Shown: one piece after another, positions 8,172 through 15,901 of the stretch
How the letters are laid out: every line of letters begins with the position of its first letter
Numbering within the stretch: position 1 is the stretch's first letter
Assembly: GCA_038199985.1 (NCBI GenBank)
Contig: JBBPYK010000040.1
Coordinates: 1 to 33,847, forward strand
Direction of reading: 5' to 3'
Length of the DNA: 33,847 bases
Origin: Arthrobacter_J sp038199985
GTDB lineage: Bacteria; Actinomycetota; Actinomycetes; Actinomycetales; Micrococcaceae
Notes under the pieces: model-generated
Databases searched by the model: none
What the model saw: only the letters and a program-made list of their open reading frames with translations
What the model was told of the DNA's origin: nothing
Position numbers and translations under genes: made by a program

Positions 8172-8741
8172 ATGAGAAACACATTGCAGACCCTCGGCAC
8201 CGCCATCGGTGAGCTGAACTGTCTCAGACCGGATACCCCTGCCGCACTCGATGAACTGCACGCATTGAGCATTGCCCACGACTGCATCGACACGCTACTG
8301 CGCTCCTGCATCGAGCAGATGCGCCATGATCCGGAAGCCCTGCAGTCCTGGGCGGACATCGCCTACACCCTGGGTTGCGACTCGGCGAACGCAGTCAGGC
8401 AGCGCTTTGGGTCATTGACCGTTGGCACCGACGAGCAGGTCGTCAACTTCTGGGAGGCGCACGCCGAACGTTTTGCCTGGGACTTCCTTCCCAGCACGTT
8501 CCTGCACCAGCTCTACACAAGCTGGATGCGCACCAATGCCAACAGTCACATGCCACTGACCAACGAAACCTTCACCCGCCGCCTGAAGACGGTTGCCACA
8601 GCGAACGGCAACTGGACTCACATCCGTTCCCGCCCCGACGCCCACATGAGCGCCTCGGAGCCGCTGCTAACCCTAGTACCCGGCTGGCTACCACCCTCGG
8701 GCAATCGAGCCATTTATGGCTTCCGCAGAACCAACACTTAG
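8172..8741 (+). CDS. Protein with primase-tail-like winged helix, paralogue 1
   Basis: The product has 189 residues from ATG 8172; ATG 8160 is possible but abuts the AAGGA ribosome-binding site, and 8172 aligns with MSST of the paralogue. Residues 1-60 are helical (LHALSIAHDCIDTLLRSCIE). The C-terminal half contains AWDFLPSTFLHQLYTSWM, LTNETFTRRLKTVA and a final IYGFRR. The block LYTSWM...LTNETFTRRLK resembles the winged-helix DNA-binding tail of D5/P4-type plasmid primases. No helicase or primase catalytic motif is present. A role in replication initiation or copy control next to the iteron-like region is inferred only. Confidence 0.7.
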   Translation: MRNTLQTLGTAIGELNCLRPDTPAALDELHALSIAHDCIDTLLRSCIEQMRHDPEALQSWADIAYTLGCDSANAVRQRFGSLTVGTDEQVVNFWEAHAERFAWDFLPSTFLHQLYTSWMRTNANSHMPLTNETFTRRLKTVATANGNWTHIRSRPDAHMSASEPLLTLVPGWLPPSGNRAIYGFRRTNT

Positions 8742-8851
8742 CAGCGCATAGTCGGCCCCGGCACTGCGCTGCATTAGACGCTGATCTCAGCTCGCTCGTC
8801 AGAACCTGTCGCCCCCGCCCGACTCCCCACTGTTTCAGAAAGAACATTCCC

Positions 8852-9472
8852 ATGTTGAACACGACTGTACCCAGCACCGCTATGTCCAGCACAGTCCAGA
8901 ATCTGTCCACTGCCATGAGGCGACTGGCCAGCATCGACCCCGAGCAGCCGAGCTGTTTCGAGAACCTCGTTGCACTAAATGCCGCCCGAAACTGCATCGA
9001 GGCGCTGTTCAAGTCTTGCTCTGAGGAGCTGAGCTCCGACCCTGAGACGGCCGATCTGTGGGAGGCTGTAGCTTCTGCGGCGGCAGTTCAGTCCAAAGAC
9101 CGCAAATCCAAGAATCTGCCAGTAAGAACCAGCCAGCAGTACGAGAACCCCGCTAGGTCCGATGAGCAAGCTGAGATGTTCTGGAATGCGTTCGCTGACA
9201 AGGTTGCTTGGGACTTCCTGCCAGTGGATTTCCTGCACGCGCTCTACACCCAATGGATGAGCGAACAGTTCCCCGGCGCCGTGCAGTTCTCTAAAGGTGC
9301 TCTCACGCGCAGGCTAAAGCGCGCCGCAGCCAAGAGCGGCGACTGGCACCATTCCAGGTCCCGCCCGGGCTCGCTCATGCGGGCAGCTGAGCCGCTGGCA
9401 GAGCGCGTGCCCGAATGGAGCCACGACGGGTCCAATGCGACTATCTATGGTTTCCGCAGAAGCGGCATGTAG
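8852..9472 (+). CDS. Protein with primase-tail-like winged helix, paralogue 2
   Basis: The product has 206 residues and is clearly homologous to the preceding protein. Shared blocks are NLVALNAARNCIEALFKSC, VAWDFLPVDFLHALYTQWM, LTRRLKRAA, SRP and the final IYGFRRSG. It differs by an insert of about 20 residues after position 80 (SKDRKSKNLPVRTSQQYENP). Only a weak purine-rich AGAAAGAA precedes the ATG at 8852; an internal ATG at 8882 aligns with the first Met of paralogue 1 and is an alternative start. A tandem duplication with divergence is the simplest explanation for the pair. Confidence 0.72.
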   Translation: MLNTTVPSTAMSSTVQNLSTAMRRLASIDPEQPSCFENLVALNAARNCIEALFKSCSEELSSDPETADLWEAVASAAAVQSKDRKSKNLPVRTSQQYENPARSDEQAEMFWNAFADKVAWDFLPVDFLHALYTQWMSEQFPGAVQFSKGALTRRLKRAAAKSGDWHHSRSRPGSLMRAAEPLAERVPEWSHDGSNATIYGFRRSGM

Positions 9473-9680
9473 AAACACAGCCTCTACATGCCGCCCGGCA
9501 CCGCTCTACCAGTGTCGTCTACCCCTACAAGCACAGCCCGAATACCCGCGATCGATCATTTACCGCGCCGGTGTTCGGGCTGTCTCTGTGCTGCTTCCCC
9601 TTCCCACCACGAGCCACAGGAGCAACAGCCCGCTGGGACAGCCCCTTTCCCCTTCCCACCACGAGCCACAGGAGTAACCC
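9473..9680 (+). repeat. Intergenic leader with a duplicated 28-bp ribosome-binding-site segment
   Basis: An identical 28-bp segment, ending in GAGCCACAGGAG, occurs at 9595-9622 and again at 9647-9674, 52 bp apart. The second copy supplies the CAGGAG ribosome-binding site of the gene at 9681; the first is followed by no gene. This looks like a local tandem duplication of a leader, or the scar of a deleted small gene that used the same leader. Confidence 0.75.
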
Positions 9681-10100
9681 ATGAACCTCAAAATCGTCAG
9701 TTTGTTTGCGAACAAGAACGAAGACGGGATTTACGGAGACATCTACACCAGCCTCGAAGACTGTCGCAATGACCACCCGAATGATGAGGCTCTCGTCGGA
9801 TTCGGAGTCGTGGATGAAGATTCCGGATACCTTGTTGACGAGTCCGACGACTTCTACCCCACCGAGGCGGAAGCCCAGCAGTTCATCGACAAGCAACCCG
9901 GCGCTGGAGCCGCTCCCCAAAACATCTCCACCTGCGACATGACCCATAGCTGCCCTGAGCCTGTGACGCATATGGACCGGAGCGGTTTCCTCTACTGCAC
10001 AGCACACGGACTCCAGCGCCGCACTTACCAACCCTGCCGCAAGCTCCGACCCCACGAGCTGAACCGCCTCCAGCGCGGTGAGCTGATCACCAAGTACTGA
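9681..10100 (+). CDS. Small Cys/His-rich protein, unknown function
   Basis: The product has 139 residues. The N-terminal 75 residues (IVSLFANKNEDGIYGDIYTS, then an acidic stretch DEDSGYLVDESDDFYP) form an unknown acidic domain. The C-terminal part carries C85, H89, C91, H97, C106, H109 and C119, a spacing suggesting one zinc site, and ends in a basic helix (RKLRPHELNRLQRGEL). CAGGAG precedes the ATG by 6 bases. It is the first of five co-directional small genes leading up to hipBA and is probably co-transcribed with them. Confidence 0.75.
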   Translation: MNLKIVSLFANKNEDGIYGDIYTSLEDCRNDHPNDEALVGFGVVDEDSGYLVDESDDFYPTEAEAQQFIDKQPGAGAAPQNISTCDMTHSCPEPVTHMDRSGFLYCTAHGLQRRTYQPCRKLRPHELNRLQRGELITKY

Positions 10101-10146
10101 GCTGTGCTGAAGTGCAGCCGACACCTACGAGAAAGTGAACACACCC

Positions 10147-10677
10147 ATGTCAAGCCGTTCTTACACCGTGGAGAGTTGTTACCAACCCCACGACGGTCGA
10201 GGCACCATACGCATCATCTTCAAAGAACCCAGCGAGGTGTCCCCAGAAAAGCTTGCTCGCCTAGTTGATGAGGAAATTACCAGAATCCTTGATGACCTGC
10301 CCAGCGGCTCGATGATTACCAGTCAGCTCCTACACCGCGTGAACCCTGCTGGTGCATGGTTCTACGATCTGCAAATGATCAAAGAAGAGCCTCAAGCCAG
10401 TGACGAGCTCGGTCAACAGTTCGACAGAGTTCTAGCCGTGGCACAGGAGCTGGGCCTCAATAACGGACCATTCAACAACGTGGCTTTAAAGCACAGTGAC
10501 GCGGGCTGGCTTATTGCAGACCCTGACAATGCAGTATCCGGCTTTCTCCGAGTCTCAAAAGATCTCGGGGAGACTCAAGCCTTGGCCGAACACGTGTTGT
10601 TGTGCATTCACGAAGCCTTGATGGCTGTGACAGTTCGGCACCCGCAGATCCTCACAATTCCCGGAACCAATACCTAA
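10147..10677 (+). CDS. Unknown protein in small-gene operon
   Basis: The product has 176 residues from ATG 10147. GTG at 10135 is in frame but overlaps the purine-rich GAGAAAG that should be the ribosome-binding site. The sequence is soluble and mixed alpha/beta, with IRIIFKEPSEVSPEKLARLV, HRVNPAGAWFYDLQMIKEEP, a QFDRVLAVAQELGLNNGPFN helix and ADPDNAVSGFLRVSKD. I do not recognise a family. It is located 46 bases after its upstream neighbour and 10 bases before the next gene. Confidence 0.7.
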   Translation: MSSRSYTVESCYQPHDGRGTIRIIFKEPSEVSPEKLARLVDEEITRILDDLPSGSMITSQLLHRVNPAGAWFYDLQMIKEEPQASDELGQQFDRVLAVAQELGLNNGPFNNVALKHSDAGWLIADPDNAVSGFLRVSKDLGETQALAEHVLLCIHEALMAVTVRHPQILTIPGTNT

Positions 10678-10687
10678 GGAGCCCATA

Positions 10688-11059
10688 ATGGCTGAATCCA
10701 TTCACCCCGAAGATGCCCTGTTCAATGCAGGGGCCAGTGACGGCTACTACGAGATCGTCGGTGCGAGTTACGCGCCCGCTGACACAGCTACAGGCACGCC
10801 TGCCGCAGCCACCATCGACCTGAGCACCATGGACCAAACAGGTTGTTTGCTGCCCCACAACTATGAGACCGCGGAAACGACCCTGAGGTGGGACGCTGAC
10901 GCTCTGTACACGGGCCCAACGATGTACGGCACAGCTGATGACATTCAAATAGCGGTCGAGGACATCACCCGCGGCCAGTTGGAACATCTAGCACTGTTCG
11001 AGGCGTTCCGTGCCCAGATAACTGGCACAGCCCGCAGCGCAGAGTTGAGCACATCATGA
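10688..11059 (+). CDS. Small acidic protein, unknown function
   Basis: The product has 123 residues and is acidic, with DADALYTGPTMYGTADDIQI and an amphipathic helix RGQLEHLALFEAFRAQITG near the end. AAGGAG is placed 6 bases before the ATG. It starts 10 bases after the preceding gene and overlaps the following gene by ATGA, so it is part of the same operon. No motif points to a function. Confidence 0.7.
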   Translation: MAESIHPEDALFNAGASDGYYEIVGASYAPADTATGTPAAATIDLSTMDQTGCLLPHNYETAETTLRWDADALYTGPTMYGTADDIQIAVEDITRGQLEHLALFEAFRAQITGTARSAELSTS

Positions 11060-11268
11060 GCCGGCTACTGGCCGGCACCCGCGTGACGCTGGTGGATACC
11101 AACTACAAGATGCGAACCACCGGCACCCTGGTCGCAGATGCATTCTCAGGGGTTTACGGAACATTCACCTTGGACACCCAAGCTGACAGCCGCTTTCGGA
11201 GCGAAGGTCTGCTCGAGGTTGCTCAGCCGATTCGCTACATCGAGACAGTGAATCAGGTCGTGCCCTAA
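11056..11268 (+). CDS. Small beta-rich protein, unknown function
   Basis: The product has 70 residues, predicted mostly beta strand: AGTRVTLVDTNYKMRTTGTL, GVYGTFTLDTQ, SEGLLEVAQPIRYIETV. The pattern resembles a small SH3-like barrel, but I cannot assign a family. Its ATG overlaps the TGA of the preceding gene (ATGA), a coupling that argues it is real despite its size. Confidence 0.65.
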   Translation: MSRLLAGTRVTLVDTNYKMRTTGTLVADAFSGVYGTFTLDTQADSRFRSEGLLEVAQPIRYIETVNQVVP

Positions 11269-11374
11269 GACCGCCGCCGGTGACTGGCCTGTGCTCGGGC
11301 CTGCAGCGCGAAACCACAGTGAACAACATCCCGACCCCAATATCTCCCAAACACCTAAAGAAAGCGTGAAAACC

Positions 11375-11803
11375 ATGGCCACAACAACTGCCTACCTCGG
11401 CGACGGCCGCAGCGTCGATGTCCCCTCCAGAGCTGTCCGCGACTGGCAATACGAAGTCAGCAGCAAAGACACCACGCTCGGCCTGGGCGACTGGTACACC
11501 GACGAAGGCGAAGAGCACCAGGAGGAAATCCAAGGCTCCACTGACCCCGGCACACTGTGTAATCACCCAGAGACCAGCCACCGCATCGTCAATGAAAGCC
11601 AATTGGGCGCCTACATCAAAGACAAGCCCTGCCGCATGGCGCGCGTCTGCCACCGAAGGGCCTGCATCCTGGATGCCCTGGCCTGGGTCGAGCGCGGAAC
11701 CGGTGAGCCAGCGGCTTGGGCTGGTCCCCACTCGGACTACAGCTTCGAGGTCCCCAAGGACATTCCTGGGCCCGCAGCCACACACAGCAAGCACACTGCC
11801 TAA
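11375..11803 (+). CDS. Unknown protein with four Cys, end of small-gene operon
   Basis: The product has 142 residues from ATG 11375; GTG 11366 (VKTMATT) is an in-frame alternative, and the purine-rich AAAGAAAG lies upstream of both. Residues 1-60 contain YLGDGRSVDVPSRAVRDWQY; a later region has CNHPETSHRIVNESQLGAYI and CRMARVCHRRACILDALAWV, giving four Cys and several His that could bind a metal. The protein ends just before the hipBA operator region, and no terminator is visible between them. Confidence 0.65.
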   Translation: MATTTAYLGDGRSVDVPSRAVRDWQYEVSSKDTTLGLGDWYTDEGEEHQEEIQGSTDPGTLCNHPETSHRIVNESQLGAYIKDKPCRMARVCHRRACILDALAWVERGTGEPAAWAGPHSDYSFEVPKDIPGPAATHSKHTA

Positions 11804-11833
11804 TTCGGAGAACAAGTGCCATACAACACGGCT

Positions 11834-11877
11834 ATTACGTTTAGGTAATGAAGATGATATTATTACCATAAGGTAAT
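11834..11877 (+). promoter_or_regulatory. Two palindromic operators in front of hipBA
   Basis: Two related 16-bp palindromes lie 28 bp apart: ATTAC-N6-GTAAT (11834-11849) and ATTACC-N4-GGTAAT (11862-11877). The second ends directly before the GGAGG ribosome-binding site of hipB. HipB proteins bind several such sites and, with HipA, repress their own promoter. A -10 candidate (GATATT) lies between the two palindromes. Confidence 0.75.
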
Positions 11878-11886
11878 GGAGGCTAT

Positions 11887-12108
11887 ATGCACGGCACGAT
11901 GCGCAGCAGCGCAGACCTGGGATTGCTTATCCAATCCATCAGGACACGAGAGGGCCTGTCACAGGTCGACTTGTCGAACAAATTGGGGGTCACCCAGCGG
12001 TATCTCTCTGAAGTCGAGACGGGCAAGCCCAAGATTCTCAACGAGAAGCTCTTCACAATGTTGGACATGCTGGGCATCGAACTGAGCTTCAAGGAGAACA
12101 ATGACTGA
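11887..12108 (+). CDS. hipB: HipB-type XRE antitoxin and repressor
   Basis: The product has 73 residues, almost entirely an XRE helix-turn-helix: LGLLIQSIRTREGLSQVDLS, NKLGVTQRYLSEVETGKPK, LFTMLDMLGIELSF. This matches the HipB fold, including the final strand that dimerises. GGAGG is 4 bases ahead of the ATG. The last 8 bases overlap hipA. HipB neutralises the HipA kinase and represses the operon through the palindromes just upstream. Confidence 0.9.
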   Translation: MHGTMRSSADLGLLIQSIRTREGLSQVDLSNKLGVTQRYLSEVETGKPKILNEKLFTMLDMLGIELSFKENND

Positions 12109-13636
12109 GCTACCTGTCTACTTATATGGCACATTTCTCGGGACACTGACTCGACTTCGGGGCACGGAGGTAGTGTTTCATTCTTCCGCTGGCGCCATTG
12201 CTCGCTTCGGAGTCGGCTCACCCATCCTCTCGTCTTCTCTGCCGTTGGCCCTCCGGAACTCCGAAGTACACAAGACCGGCTCCTTTTTCGGCGGGCTGCT
12301 TCCAGAGGGTCGGGGTCTGGAAAACTTGGCGCGGCAGGCCGGGGTGCCGTCCAGGGACGTTTTCGGCCTAATCTCCTACGCCGGACGCGATGTCGCCGGC
12401 GCCGTCGCTATTGGGGATATAGAGCCCGACGAGCAGACGTACCAGCCGCTAACTGACGCCGACGTCTCCGATCGGCTGGCACGCGTCAATGATTACGCCC
12501 TGGGTGCCATGGGCGGAGGTGGGTCGTTGGCCGGCTACCAGCCCAAAACGACGCTGGCATGGATCAATGGAGGGTGGGCGGCAGGCGAGGGTGGGGCCGC
12601 GTCCACGCATATCCTCAAGCCAGTCTCCGGCGACCCGGAACCGCTGCACATCGAGGCGTACTGCCTGGAGTTGGCCCGACGCATCGGGTTAACGCGCTTT
12701 AGCAGCGAGGTGGTGGACTTCGCTGGTCGCTCCGCCTTGGTTATCGAACGCTATGACCGCATGGTGAGAGCCGATGGAACCATCAGTAAGGTTCACCAAG
12801 AAGACGCCGCCCAAGCCCTCGGCATCCCGTGGGGCGACGACAGCAAGTTCGAAAATGTGGACCAACGCAGCAGCCTCATCAATGTTTCCGGATTGCTGCA
12901 CCGCAGGAAGCGCTTGTTCGGTGGCGGACCGGATGACCGCGAAACACTGCTGGCCTATGTTGCTTTTAATACAGCCATCGGCAACACGGATGCCCACGCC
13001 AAGAATTTCTCCTTGCTTCATCAGCAGGACGGCGCCATCGAGCTGGCGCCTATCTATGATGTGTCAGCCCATGCATACGGGTACGACGGTAACAAGAACA
13101 TGGCCATGAAGATTGGTGGCAAGGCGTTCCTCGGCGACGTCACCCGTGAACACCTGATCGACGAAGCCACAGGGTGGGGCTTGGAAACAGCCAGGGCCCG
13201 GATGGTTATCGACAGCACGTTGGAGCAGCTCCGATACGCCATCGAAGGCGCCGATGCTTCCCGTGTTCCCGAGAAGCTCATACCGCATCTTGGGGCGCAG
13301 GCAGCTAATCTTCTGGACGGTCGCGCCGCAGGAACGGGACAGAACATGCCTTCGGTTTTCGCGGCCACAGCGCCGGCACCCATGCCTGTAGTGGTTACAC
13401 CAGCCACATCGCAGAGCACACCACCAGCCACACCACCGCAGAGCACACAGGTCTCGCAGTCCCACGGGACCAGCCCCAAGAGCTTGAGGCCCACGCAACT
13501 GGAAAATAGATTCAGGTCCTTCCCCGAGCTGCGTGGTGTGGAGAAGTCGAAAGGCGCTGCCGGCAGATTCCCAGAGCTCGCGTCAAGCGAAGACGATGAG
13601 CCCGACTCTCATCATGACGGATCGCAGCCTGCGTGA
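12101..13636 (+). CDS. hipA: HipA-type serine/threonine kinase toxin with C-terminal extension
   Basis: The product has 511 residues; typical HipA is about 440. All kinase elements are present: the P-loop-like SLAGYQPKT (142-150), the ATP-binding Lys in HILKP (K173), RYDR (217-220), HQEDAAQALG (232-241), the catalytic NTDAHAKN (295-302, catalytic Asp297) and the metal-binding Asp in IYDV (D320). HipA of E. coli phosphorylates glutamyl-tRNA synthetase and produces dormancy; the target here is unknown. After residue 405 there is a Pro/Thr/Gln-rich tail of about 105 residues with two FPEL motifs (473-476 and 490-493) and an acidic end. The tail is not part of the standard fold. The module appears intact and functional. 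Confidence 0.92.
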   Translation: MTELPVYLYGTFLGTLTRLRGTEVVFHSSAGAIARFGVGSPILSSSLPLALRNSEVHKTGSFFGGLLPEGRGLENLARQAGVPSRDVFGLISYAGRDVAGAVAIGDIEPDEQTYQPLTDADVSDRLARVNDYALGAMGGGGSLAGYQPKTTLAWINGGWAAGEGGAASTHILKPVSGDPEPLHIEAYCLELARRIGLTRFSSEVVDFAGRSALVIERYDRMVRADGTISKVHQEDAAQALGIPWGDDSKFENVDQRSSLINVSGLLHRRKRLFGGGPDDRETLLAYVAFNTAIGNTDAHAKNFSLLHQQDGAIELAPIYDVSAHAYGYDGNKNMAMKIGGKAFLGDVTREHLIDEATGWGLETARARMVIDSTLEQLRYAIEGADASRVPEKLIPHLGAQAANLLDGRAAGTGQNMPSVFAATAPAPMPVVVTPATSQSTPPATPPQSTQVSQSHGTSPKSLRPTQLENRFRSFPELRGVEKSKGAAGRFPELASSEDDEPDSHHDGSQPA

Positions 13637-13733
13637 GACCCGGCAAACACCCAAGCGGTGAGTAGGCCCTGTGGCCCTGTACAACCCCATTCTTGGACGT
13701 GTATAACCATCCATATAGACCGAAGGAGGCAAC

Positions 13734-13955
13734 ATGGCCATGACCTCAATCGACATCAACCTAGACGAACTCAAGCAGGCCAAGCTGCTGACAGGGAGTA
13801 CCTCGAATTGTGCGACCGTTGATCTCACTCTACGGACCCTGATCGCCATCCGTCGGCAACCGAGCGCCGTAGAACGCATCATCGCGCGCCATTTCGAGCC
13901 AAGCCAGATCGAGGCCCCAACAGTTGCTCCGCCTACTGACACGCTGCTGAAATGA
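13734..13955 (+). CDS. vapB: VapB-like antitoxin without an adjacent toxin
   Basis: The product has 73 residues beginning MAMTSIDINLDELKQAKLLT and followed by ATVDLTLRTLIAIRRQ, the ribbon-helix-helix pattern of actinobacterial VapB antitoxins. GAAGGAGG lies 4 bases before the ATG. A promoter-like pair TTGGAC (13693) and TATAGA (13714) precedes it. VapB normally is followed within a few bases by a VapC PIN-domain RNase, but here 63 bases of non-coding sequence lead to a gene on the opposite strand. It is therefore an orphan, either a survivor after loss of vapC or an antitoxin acting on a toxin elsewhere. Confidence 0.75.
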   Translation: MAMTSIDINLDELKQAKLLTGSTSNCATVDLTLRTLIAIRRQPSAVERIIARHFEPSQIEAPTVAPPTDTLLK

Positions 13956-14018
13956 GCACGGTGCCGTCTGAATGCAGTCGTACATGACTCAACCTCGGCG
14001 ACGGCCCGAACTCTCTGA

Positions 14019-14480
14019 TTACAGCAGACCGAGGATATTCTGCTCCACACGCGCGATGAGCTGCGCAAGCGACTCATCACTCAGCGGGAGCTGAAACGAG
14101 GAAGTCCTGTATTCGTACAACGGGTCTTCCACGACCGTGTCACTCTCCCGGAAAACATCAATGCCGACCCTGTCAATCAACGCGTGGACATTCATTGAGT
14201 TCGGGTCTTGGTCGAGCGTCTGCAAGGTCACCAAGACGATTATGTCATTCCGACAACCCTCAACCCACATCCAGTTCGACAGATTGAATGGCGGATCCAG
14301 CCGTCTACCGCTCGTGTATTTGGCGAGCCCGCGTCCAGCGGCTCCATGGCTCTTGACGGTGAATCCAGCTGCCTTGAGCGCGTCCGCGATGAACTTGCGT
14401 TGTTCGTTGCGTGCGTCACGGTAGGCGTCGCGAGCAGCATTGAATTGCCCAATAGCGAGCGTTAGAGAAGTATCCGACAT
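14019..14480 (-). CDS. Unknown soluble protein, 153 aa
   Basis: The N-terminal helix (AIGQFNAARDAYRDARNEQR) is followed by a segment with FTVKSHGAAGRGLAKYTSGR, which may be a nucleic-acid or nucleotide-binding loop, then NWMWVEGCRNDIIVLVTLQT and a C-terminal helix. I do not recognise a family. It lies tail-to-tail with the VapB-like gene, 63 bases apart, and divergently from the DUF2384-RES pair. The location inside a TA cluster makes a TA-linked role thinkable, nothing more. Confidence 0.6.
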   Translation of the reverse strand: MSDTSLTLAIGQFNAARDAYRDARNEQRKFIADALKAAGFTVKSHGAAGRGLAKYTSGRRLDPPFNLSNWMWVEGCRNDIIVLVTLQTLDQDPNSMNVHALIDRVGIDVFRESDTVVEDPLYEYRTSSFQLPLSDESLAQLIARVEQNILGLL

Positions 14481-14652
14481 GCATTCGATCTTAGTAGCTC
14501 CGCAGAAGGCTCGTTTTCGGACAGGAAATCGTAGTAGTGGAGGAAACTCTGGGCATCAGTGCCGTCGCCTGTCAACCGTCGACAACATTATGAGCGTTTT
14601 GTATCGCGTTTTTGGGTGCAGTTTTGCTATGGATTTACCATGCGGTCTGAAA

Positions 14653-14658
14653 TATAAT
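14653..14658 (+). promoter_or_regulatory. -10 box for a leaderless DUF2384-RES transcript
   Basis: TATAAT ends 6 bases before the ATG at 14665, so transcription should begin at or next to the start codon. No ribosome-binding site precedes the ATG. Leaderless mRNAs are common in actinobacteria. Confidence 0.65.
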
Positions 14659-14664
14659 CGAGAT

Positions 14665-15063
14665 ATGACAACTGCAATGAAGTCCGATCAACGACCAGGT
14701 CTGGGCGCATCCGATGAATCAGTCGGGCTCGCGTTCACTGAGCTGGTGTCGCAACTGCGCGAGATGCTCGGAGTGCGTCTGGTCGCGTACATCGGTGGCG
14801 TGAAGTCCGCCAGATCTGTGTCGACTTGGGCCGAGGGCACAGGGACTCCGGGCGAGGTCGACCAAGAGCGTCTGCGCCACGCCTTCCACGCAGCGGCGCT
14901 GCTGAGAGACCGCTACGACGCCACGACGGTTCAGTCCTGGTTCAAGGGGATAAACCCCGCCTTGGATGACGACGCGCCGGCACACGTCCTACGCGAGACT
15001 GATCCGATGAAGGGTGCTCGGGACGTCATTACGGCGGCCAAGTCATTCGCCTACGTCGGATGA
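14665..15063 (+). CDS. Xre/MbcA/ParS-like (DUF2384) antitoxin
   Basis: The product has 132 residues. The start was placed at 14665 because it sits 6 bases after a perfect TATAAT and because the upstream frame shows no conserved content. The N-terminal helix-turn-helix-like part reads LVSQLREMLGVRLVAYIGGV; the C-terminal DUF2384 part has WFKGINPALDDDAPAHVLRE and VITAAKSFAY. This domain plugs the RES toxin active site in the ParST, MbcTA and Xre-RES structures. The gene overlaps the RES gene as ATGA. It is homologous to the gene at 25115-25495 and to the remnant at 4055-4455. Confidence 0.85.
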   Translation: MTTAMKSDQRPGLGASDESVGLAFTELVSQLREMLGVRLVAYIGGVKSARSVSTWAEGTGTPGEVDQERLRHAFHAAALLRDRYDATTVQSWFKGINPALDDDAPAHVLRETDPMKGARDVITAAKSFAYVG

Positions 15064-15842
15064 GCGACTCTGAGCCAGAAGCTAGTCCAGGCTTGGAAAC
15101 AAGCTCCAAGCCAGAAACAAGGCCAGCGCTGGAGATAGAGAAATCTGTGGAACCATCACAAGTCTGGCGTATCGGCTACGCGCCGGACCCCTGGGCGTGG
15201 CCATCGTGGACCTACGCCAACGATGAAGGCCTGTTCAGTGGCCGCTGGGACGACCAGCAGGGCCAGTTCCGCACGGTCTACACAGCTGCGAGCCTATTGG
15301 GCTGCTTCCTCGAAGTGCTCGCCCACTTCCGGCCCAGCAGCACACTGCTTGCTGAACTTGACCAGGTTGTCGACGACGACGGCAGCATTGGCAACCACCC
15401 TGAAGCGCCGGACGGGGCGGTGGGCTACTCCTGGCTTGACGGACGCATGTACGGCTCTGCATACCAAACTGGCAGGTACTGCTTCATTACACATTCACGC
15501 AGCATCGCTGCGCTGATTGCCCGCTACCCGTTCGCGCAGCATGGTCTTGCCGCAGGCCACGTGGACGCGGCGCTTCTGAAGGACGCCCGCGACCGCGTGC
15601 TCACCCGGTCGATTGCCAGATGGTTGTACGACCTCCACGATGGAGGAGCCCTCGTCGACGGCGTGCGGTTCAATTCCCGTCACGGGGACGAGATCCGTGT
15701 CTGGGCCGTGTTTGAACGCGCTGGTGACCCACCCCAAAGCCTATACATCCAGCCTTCGAGCGAGCCTGCCAGGGTCGATCCGGAGCTGCCTGAGCTGCAG
15801 GAGGCATTCGCCCGGTTCGGGTTGCATTGGCACGAAGGCTGA
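15060..15842 (+). CDS. RES-domain toxin (NAD+-consuming)
   Basis: The product has 260 residues, with a 30-residue disordered Ser/Glu/Pro start. The RES fold runs from about 33 to 240. The eponymous residues are visible: Arg62 in SGRWDD, Tyr74 and Glu85 in FRTVYTAASLLGCFLEVLAH, and Ser206 in VRFNSRHGDEIRVWAVFE. RES toxins degrade NAD+ by phosphorolysis or hydrolysis (MbcT), or ADP-ribosylate a target (ParT). All key residues are present, so it should be active unless bound by the coupled upstream antitoxin. Confidence 0.88.
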   Translation: MSDSEPEASPGLETSSKPETRPALEIEKSVEPSQVWRIGYAPDPWAWPSWTYANDEGLFSGRWDDQQGQFRTVYTAASLLGCFLEVLAHFRPSSTLLAELDQVVDDDGSIGNHPEAPDGAVGYSWLDGRMYGSAYQTGRYCFITHSRSIAALIARYPFAQHGLAAGHVDAALLKDARDRVLTRSIARWLYDLHDGGALVDGVRFNSRHGDEIRVWAVFERAGDPPQSLYIQPSSEPARVDPELPELQEAFARFGLHWHEG

Positions 15843-15901
15843 ACGCTTCCGGCTGATTGATAGCTATTCTCCATTACTTCCCTATTGCACTGGAGAAATC
15901 G

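Noticed and set aside
12449..13498. Several minus-strand frames inside hipA
   Set aside because: They are antisense shadows of the well-supported hipA frame, explained by high-GC third positions.
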